The notes under the pieces were generated by a model. The model did not search any database. It had not been told where the DNA came from and saw only the letters and a program-made list of their open reading frames with translations. A stretch of 9,465 nt of DNA from Bacteroidales bacterium UBA4459 (GTDB lineage Bacteria > Bacteroidota > Bacteroidia > Bacteroidales > F082): assembly GCA_002389465.1 (NCBI GenBank), contig DGOT01000136.1, positions 1 through 9,465 on the forward strand, given 5' to 3'. Both the position numbers and the translations under genes were made by a program. Below are positions 4,990 through 9,465 of this stretch, one piece after another. Every line of letters begins with the position of its first letter. Position 1 is the first letter of the stretch.

Positions 4990-7458
4990 ATGACTGGAAA
5001 AATATTGAAGATTAGTTTTTTATACATCATATTTTTTATTACTACAGGATTAAATGCACAAATTCTGGAACCTGTTAAATGGAGTTTTTCCACGGAACAG
5101 GTAAGTGACACAGAATTTGATCTGATTTTTAAGGCAGAGATCGAAACTAAATGGCATCTGTATTCGCAGGACATTCCGATGACACCGCCAGCGACCAGCT
5201 TTACATTTGAACCAGGCAAAGCGTATGAATTGATCGGAGAAACAAAGGAAGAGAGCGAAGTAATCGAAGAATACGATCCTAACTTTGAGATGGTACTTAA
5301 ATACTTTGCTTTTGAAGCAGTTTTTAAACAGCGTGTAAAAGTGTTATCTTCTTCTCCGGTAAAAGTAACCGGATCGCTCGAGTTTATGTGTTGCGACGAC
5401 ACGCGGTGCTTACCACCGGCCGATGTTGATTTTAACTTTGATCTCAAGGTTGGGAAAGGTGCGTCATCAGTTCCGGCGCAAAAGATTTTACAACCCGTTA
5501 CATGGGATATAAAAACAAAATATCTGGAAAACAGAACATTTGATCTGTTCTTTACGGCAACCATTGATGACGGCTACCACCTGTATTCGTTAAATGTACC
5601 CGAAGACGGTCCGCTGCCTACGGAATTTATTTTTGAAAACCCGGAAGGTTTTGAACTGGTGGGTGGTGCTGAGGAAGTAACAACTCCTTTTGAAGAGTAT
5701 GACGATGTTTTTGAAATGAACATCAAATTCTTTGAACATGAGGCAACTTTTAAGCAAACGATCAAACTTGTTTCTGAGGACAAAGAGCTACCTGTTGTTG
5801 GGGAAATCGCCTACATGGTTTGTAACGATGTGGGCTGTGTAGCACTTTATGAAGATGTTGAATTGCTGTTTGACGGGCAGGCAAACGAACAGATTACCAA
5901 GTCGTCCGAAGAAAAAGAAGCGCAGGCAACTGAAACCGGCGCCGGCATGTCGGATATACAAGGTAAGAAAGCTTCGTTGTGGGGCTTTTTCCTGCTGTCC
6001 TTCCTGGGTGGCATGGCAGCGATTTTAACACCCTGTGTCTTTCCGATGATCCCGATGACGGTTTCCTTCTTTATGAAAGAAGGAGAAGATAAAGCCAAGG
6101 GGAAAGTTCAGGCCATTGTTTACGGTCTGAGCATCATAGCCATTTATACATTCATCGGCTCTGTACTGGCTGTTATTGCCGGGCCTAATATCGCCAACTG
6201 GCTGAGCACACACTGGCTGCCCAATGTTTTATTCTTCCTGATCTTCGTCATTTTTGCCGCCTCGTTCTTTGGGATGTTTGAAATTGTCCTGCCAAGCTGG
6301 ATGGTAAATAAATCAGATCAGAAGGCTGACAGAGGTGGTTTCCTTGGTTCGGTATTCATGGCATTGACACTTGTTTTGGTATCATTCAGTTGTACAGGAC
6401 CGATTGTAGGAACTATCCTGGTTGAGTCGGCAGGCGGACAGGTAATTAAGCCTATTGTCGGCATGTTTGGATTCTCGCTGGCTTTTGCCTTACCGTTTAC
6501 GTTGTTTGCCTTTTTCCCCTCCTTGTTACAGGGGCTCCCGAAATCGGGCGGCTGGCTGAACTCGGTGAAAGTAGTACTTGGCTTCCTGGAACTTGCGCTG
6601 GGGCTCAAATTTTTAAGCATTGCTGACCAAACTTACCACTGGGGTATTCTCGACAGGGAAGTGTACCTGGCATTCTGGATTGTTATTTTCTTATTGATGG
6701 GTTTGTATCTGCTGGGAAAGATAAAATTCGCTCATGATTCGGATGTGCCCTTTGTTTCGGTGCCCCGGCTGACATTTGCCATAATTACCTTTTCCTTTGT
6801 TGTTTACCTTATACCCGGGATGTTCGGCGCACCCTTAAAAGCACTTTCAGGTTATCTGCCGCCACAATCAACGCATGATTTTGATTTGAATGCAGTTATC
6901 CGCGACAATGTAAAGTTATATTCCGGCTCAGGCGGTGGAAACGAAACCAAAGAGATTTGCGAAAAGCCCAAGTATTCCGAATTTCTGCACCTGCCGCACG
7001 GATTGGAAGGTTATTTCGATTTTGACCAGGCATTGCAATGCGCCAAAGAGCAGGACAAGCCGATTTTTATCGATTTCACGGGGCACGGTTGTGTTAATTG
7101 CCGCGAAATGGAAGCCAATGTGTGGGCTGATCCGAAAGTGTTGAAAAGGCTCAGAGAGAATTATATTGTATTGGCTTTATATGTAGATGATAAAACAAAA
7201 TTACCCAGGGACGAATGGATCAAATCGACTTACGATGGTAAAATGAAAAAGACTATCGGTAAAAAGGATGCCGATTTCCAGATCAGTAAATTCGGGGTCA
7301 ATGCACAGCCATTTTATGTACTGATGGACCATAACAGTAATGTGTTGGTAGAACCCCGCGCCTATAACCTGGATGTGGATGCTTTCGTTGATTTCCTGGA
7401 CAGGGGTGTGAATAATTATAAAGAAGGAAAGAGCGTTTTTAAGATTAATAAAAAGTAA
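4990..7458 (+). CDS. dsbD: Thiol:disulfide interchange protein DsbD with two N-terminal nDsbD domains
   Basis: DsbD carries electrons from cytoplasmic thioredoxin across the inner membrane to periplasmic thiol proteins. Order in the 822-residue protein: signal peptide (1-23, ending LNA before Q24); nDsbD domain 1 (about 27-152) with C135-DDTR-C140 and an extra C134; nDsbD domain 2 (about 168-296) with C278-NDVG-C283; a charged linker (297-328). Then comes a CcdA-like core of eight hydrophobic segments (about 331-362, 374-397, 408-431, 451-478, 488-512, 525-544, 559-578, 593-612). Its redox cysteines are C349 in TPCVFPMIP and C468 in FSCTGP. Last is a periplasmic thioredoxin domain (about 665-815) with C701-VN-C704. 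E. coli DsbD is near 565 residues with one N-terminal domain; the extra domain accounts for much of the difference. The start is set by the signal peptide. It ends 10 bases from the convergent neighbour's stop. Confidence 0.95.
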   Translation: MTGKILKISFLYIIFFITTGLNAQILEPVKWSFSTEQVSDTEFDLIFKAEIETKWHLYSQDIPMTPPATSFTFEPGKAYELIGETKEESEVIEEYDPNFEMVLKYFAFEAVFKQRVKVLSSSPVKVTGSLEFMCCDDTRCLPPADVDFNFDLKVGKGASSVPAQKILQPVTWDIKTKYLENRTFDLFFTATIDDGYHLYSLNVPEDGPLPTEFIFENPEGFELVGGAEEVTTPFEEYDDVFEMNIKFFEHEATFKQTIKLVSEDKELPVVGEIAYMVCNDVGCVALYEDVELLFDGQANEQITKSSEEKEAQATETGAGMSDIQGKKASLWGFFLLSFLGGMAAILTPCVFPMIPMTVSFFMKEGEDKAKGKVQAIVYGLSIIAIYTFIGSVLAVIAGPNIANWLSTHWLPNVLFFLIFVIFAASFFGMFEIVLPSWMVNKSDQKADRGGFLGSVFMALTLVLVSFSCTGPIVGTILVESAGGQVIKPIVGMFGFSLAFALPFTLFAFFPSLLQGLPKSGGWLNSVKVVLGFLELALGLKFLSIADQTYHWGILDREVYLAFWIVIFLLMGLYLLGKIKFAHDSDVPFVSVPRLTFAIITFSFVVYLIPGMFGAPLKALSGYLPPQSTHDFDLNAVIRDNVKLYSGSGGGNETKEICEKPKYSEFLHLPHGLEGYFDFDQALQCAKEQDKPIFIDFTGHGCVNCREMEANVWADPKVLKRLRENYIVLALYVDDKTKLPRDEWIKSTYDGKMKKTIGKKDADFQISKFGVNAQPFYVLMDHNSNVLVEPRAYNLDVDAFVDFLDRGVNNYKEGKSVFKINKK
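5068..5877 (+). repeat. Tandem duplication of the nDsbD domain within dsbD
   Basis: Two consecutive units of about 126-129 residues can be aligned by eye. LEPVKW/LQPVTW open them; EFDLIFKAEI/TFDLFFTATI, WHLYS/YHLYS, FELVG/YELIG, EEYDPNFEM/EEYDDVFEM and EAVFKQ.VKV/EATFKQTIKL follow, and each ends in a CxxxxC loop (C135-C140; C278-C283). The nucleotide sequences have diverged, so this is an old duplication rather than a recent tandem repeat. Confidence 0.85.
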
Positions 7459-7468
7459 CACACCCCTT

Positions 7469-9064
7469 TTATCTCACAATAAACATACATTTGCCTGCCG
7501 GTTTTCCGGAAGAAAAAATGATGGCAAGATATACGCCGGACGGCCAGTTGTTTACATTTAACGAATTGCCGCTTTGACCACGATAAATGCTTTCGCTATG
7601 CATTTCATGTCCCAGCACATCAAAACATTTCAGCGAAATATCGGTGCGATGCTGCGTATTTTGATATTCAAATGAGATTTTCCCTCCCGTAACGGGATTG
7701 GGATATGCTCTAACAGGTATCTTTTTAAGAGAGGCGTAATAAGCTTTCGGCGAAGGTGTTTCGTTGACATTTGTCCATAAAAAACAATCCGTTAAGTCTA
7801 TTGTGCCCGGCTGTATGCCTCCTGGACAAAGTGTGTCGTAGTTGTGTGCCGTACTGTCGAACGGTACATCCTGCAGGTTCTCGTCTATTTTATAAACGTA
7901 AATGTCCCTGTCAATGCCATTTTGTTCTTTCTTTTCTGTTGCTATTACAAAGTTATTATCATTGGTTTTCACTATGTATCCCCAACCGGAAGCATCTCTT
8001 ATCTCGAAGTTATACAAATTACATGCTGTATCAATAATAAACTCTGCATTGGAATATCCCATTTCTTCTGAATTTATATAAGCTGTTGTAATAAATAATG
8101 AGTCATTAATTCTTTTAATACCCGAATGGAAGTTATATGTTATATCATTACCGATTTGTTCATTCAGAATCTCATTATATCCCAAAACATTTCCATTCTT
8201 GTCAAAAAACATTAAAAGCGCATGAGCTTCATAATTATTTATCCTTCTTATTCCGGTTCCAATTAAAACAGAGTCATTAAGGGGAATAATATTATACGCA
8301 TCTCCGTAAACTGAATCCAAGCGGGCAAAAGGCAAAATCCATTTTTCATTAAACTCGTTATCAATACCAATGAACAGGGGGCGCAGGAACACGTGGTCGG
8401 GGTCATCAGGATAGGGGTAGTAACAAGATCCGGAGATGTAATACTCGCCATCTATTTCAGTTATATGATACCCGGCTGCATTGTCAATTAACGGATAATC
8501 GTATTTTGAGGCGTAAGCTTTTCTCCAAAGCAGGTCACCCTCTTCGTTTAACGCAATCAGATGTATTGCCTCCATATCAGCGGGGATGTCAACCATAAAA
8601 GCAAGGATGATTATTTCATTGTTTTCATTGATCAATATATCAACCCCCGAGCCATAATCAAAGCCGTCATAACTGTAATCCAGAATTTTACACCATTGTT
8701 TTTCGCCACAGGCATTTGTTTTGGTAATAACGGGCCATATGTCAGGATAATCTGTTTGTCCTGCAGAATAAATGTTGCCCGAACTATCACTGGCTGAACA
8801 ATGAAATGCTATATCGCCATTTGGATGTTCGTATGTTTTGGCATAAAGTAATTCTAAATTTACATTCGTTTTTATATTCCACCCTTTATTAAGGCCTGTG
8901 CTGTCAACAAACCCTCCCGTAATATAATAACCGTTATCATAAATTTCCATAATATCTGCTACATAATCATTTCTGTTGGGCAGCCCGAAATAAATTTCTG
9001 TTTTTTGAGCAAAAACTGTTGCTGATAACAGCAGGTAACTGAGTGTTATTATGAATGTCTTCAT
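7469..9064 (-). CDS. Secreted seven-repeat (propeller-like) protein with T9SS sorting domain
   Basis: A 531-residue protein of unknown specific function. It begins with a Sec signal peptide (MKTFIITLSYLLLSATVFA, cut before Q20) and ends in a type A T9SS sorting domain (about 450-531) with AYPNPVTGGKISFEY, the turn VLGHEM, the segment NNWPSGVYLA and the final basic FIVR. It should be exported across the outer membrane by the Por system and be released or surface-bound. Between them a strand-Gly pattern recurs near 46, 97, 150, 207, 264, 321 and 370 (GYYITGG, GNIYSAG, EIIILAF, EYYISGS, DSVLIGTG, DSLFITTA, NNFVIATE), spaced 49-57 residues, as in a seven-bladed beta-propeller. No catalytic motif is recognisable. 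A -7 box lies 8 bases before the ATG. The upstream neighbour on the same strand is also a T9SS cargo. Family call firm for sorting domain; fold inferred. Confidence 0.85.
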   Translation of the reverse strand: MKTFIITLSYLLLSATVFAQKTEIYFGLPNRNDYVADIMEIYDNGYYITGGFVDSTGLNKGWNIKTNVNLELLYAKTYEHPNGDIAFHCSASDSSGNIYSAGQTDYPDIWPVITKTNACGEKQWCKILDYSYDGFDYGSGVDILINENNEIIILAFMVDIPADMEAIHLIALNEEGDLLWRKAYASKYDYPLIDNAAGYHITEIDGEYYISGSCYYPYPDDPDHVFLRPLFIGIDNEFNEKWILPFARLDSVYGDAYNIIPLNDSVLIGTGIRRINNYEAHALLMFFDKNGNVLGYNEILNEQIGNDITYNFHSGIKRINDSLFITTAYINSEEMGYSNAEFIIDTACNLYNFEIRDASGWGYIVKTNDNNFVIATEKKEQNGIDRDIYVYKIDENLQDVPFDSTAHNYDTLCPGGIQPGTIDLTDCFLWTNVNETPSPKAYYASLKKIPVRAYPNPVTGGKISFEYQNTQHRTDISLKCFDVLGHEMHSESIYRGQSGNSLNVNNWPSGVYLAIIFSSGKPAGKCMFIVR

Positions 9065-9072
9065 GATTTTTT

Positions 9073-9080
9073 CAAATTTA
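9073..9080 (-). promoter_or_regulatory. Bacteroidota -7 box (TAAATTTG) for the T9SS propeller gene
   Basis: On the minus strand TAAATTTG fits TAnnTTTG and ends 8 bases before the ATG, predicting a leader of only about 4 nt. No clear -33 TTG is present at 19-21 bases. It lies 10 bases past the terminator of the preceding gene, so the two genes are probably separate transcription units. Confidence 0.5.
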
Positions 9081-9090
9081 ATAATTTAAT

Positions 9091-9128
9091 TAAAAGGTTG
9101 TATCCTTGTTGGGGGACACAACCTTTTA
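9091..9128 (-). terminator. Strong hairpin terminator after the partial T9SS gene
   Basis: TAAAAGGTTGT and ACAACCTTTTA form a perfect 11-bp stem. On the minus-strand RNA, GTCC/GGAT extends it to 15 bp (one G-U pair) with the 8-base loop CCCAACAA; on the plus strand the extension has an A-C mismatch. The hairpin starts 7 bases after the stop of the gene at 9136, and its 3' arm ends in CCTTTTA followed by A/T-rich sequence. The A-stretch/T-stretch in the stem makes weaker two-way action possible. Confidence 0.8.
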
Positions 9129-9135
9129 TAGATAT

Positions 9136-9465
9136 TTAACGGACTACGGAAAACTTAACGCTCTCCCGTGTCGTGCCGTTTATTATAACCGTTGCTATGT
9201 AAATACCCGGTGTCCAACCCCGTGTGTCCACCGTAAACTGGTCTTTTAGGCCGTTCACGTTTTTGGAGAATTTGTTTTCGTTCTTCATAGAGGTAATTGT
9301 TATTTCAGCATTAGCTTGTTTTGCGAAGTCATACCCCAAAATAATGTAATCTTTAGCCGGGTTAGGTTGTATTGTCAACAAATGGGGTGCCGCTGCGGCT
9401 TTATCAAGCAACTGCTCATATTCATTTTCTGCGTGTTCCGACCTGTCGGCATCGGGAACGTAAAT
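9136..9465 (-). CDS. C-terminal end of a T9SS-sorted secreted protein (partial, 5' end outside the window)
   Basis: The reading frame is open to the window edge, giving the last 109 residues of a longer protein; the TTG that could be read as a start at 9411 is an ordinary leucine codon inside the gene. The visible part has an acidic lead (DADRSEHAENEYEQLLDKA) and then a type A T9SS sorting domain. That domain runs IQPNPAKDYIILGYDF, followed by strands ending in DTRGWTPGIYIATVIING and the C-terminus SVKFSVVR. This marks export through the type IX system and loss of the domain on the outside. The catalytic or binding part is not in the window, so its function cannot be given. A strong terminator follows the stop. 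Confidence 0.85.
   Translation of the reverse strand: MYVPDADRSEHAENEYEQLLDKAAAAPHLLTIQPNPAKDYIILGYDFAKQANAEITITSMKNENKFSKNVNGLKDQFTVDTRGWTPGIYIATVIINGTTRESVKFSVVR

Noticed and set aside
4950..5564. 204-codon minus-strand frame opposite the start of dsbD
   Set aside because: It is antisense to the signal peptide and the first nDsbD domain, has low-complexity Ser-rich content, and no promoter or homology-like motif is seen.
6935..7144. Plus-strand open frame inside dsbD
   Set aside because: It overlaps the conserved thioredoxin domain in another frame and has no family features.
9136..9411. A complete 91-residue small protein starting at a TTG
   Set aside because: The frame stays open to 9465 and the content is a T9SS sorting domain, which is always the tail of a larger protein; it is a truncated gene end.
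1..9465. A mobile element, CRISPR array, toxin-antitoxin pair, defence system or other novel system
   Set aside because: No transposase, integrase, regular direct repeats or paired small genes are visible; the genes are core metabolism, tRNA modification, redox transport and secreted proteins.

Overview
The window looks like the chromosome of a Bacteroidota member, probably a marine or anaerobic Bacteroidales/Marinilabiliales-type lineage (lineage placement is inference). Three signs support this. Two genes at the right end encode proteins with type IX secretion (T9SS) C-terminal sorting domains. Promoter-like TAnnTTTG (-7) boxes precede several genes. Shine-Dalgarno sequences are not evident, and starts sit in A/T-rich leaders. 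Codon and base use look uniform, and I see no insertion sequence, phage gene, CRISPR array, tRNA or rRNA.

Left part (1-3500): a short 55-residue 2x[4Fe-4S] ferredoxin gene (minus strand, 129-296, closed by a clear intrinsic terminator) is divergent from korA-korB (plus strand, 549-3431). korA-korB encode a two-subunit CoA-dependent 2-oxoacid (probably 2-oxoglutarate):ferredoxin oxidoreductase. The alpha subunit is a fused gamma-alpha polypeptide, and beta carries TPP and one [4Fe-4S] cluster. No KorD-like ferredoxin subunit is encoded in the operon, so the divergent ferredoxin is the natural candidate electron carrier (inference). The roughly 250-bp divergent region holds three inverted repeats, one of them next to the ferredoxin -7 box. 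The korA reading frame stays open upstream to 360, but the conserved protein and the promoter-like box both place the start at about 549.

Middle (3456-7458): an intrinsic terminator closes korAB. Its loop appears to double as the -33 element of the tilS promoter, whose -7 box ends four bases before the tilS ATG, predicting a leaderless or nearly leaderless mRNA. tilS encodes tRNA(Ile)-lysidine synthase. After a 162-bp gap comes an 822-residue DsbD-type thiol:disulfide interchange protein. It has a signal peptide, two tandem N-terminal nDsbD domains that each keep a CxxxxC pair, an eight-helix membrane core and a C-terminal thioredoxin domain with CVNC.

Right part (7469-9465, minus strand, convergent with dsbD): a 531-residue secreted protein has seven spaced beta-strand repeats (probable seven-bladed propeller) and a T9SS sorting domain. 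Upstream of it lies the C-terminal end of a second T9SS-sorted protein, cut by the window edge. The two are separated by a strong hairpin terminator followed directly by a -7 box.

Most of the window is ordinary core and envelope biology; I do not see a previously undescribed system. The points most worth a second look are the duplicated nDsbD domain, the dyads between ferredoxin and korA, and the terminator/promoter overlap before tilS.
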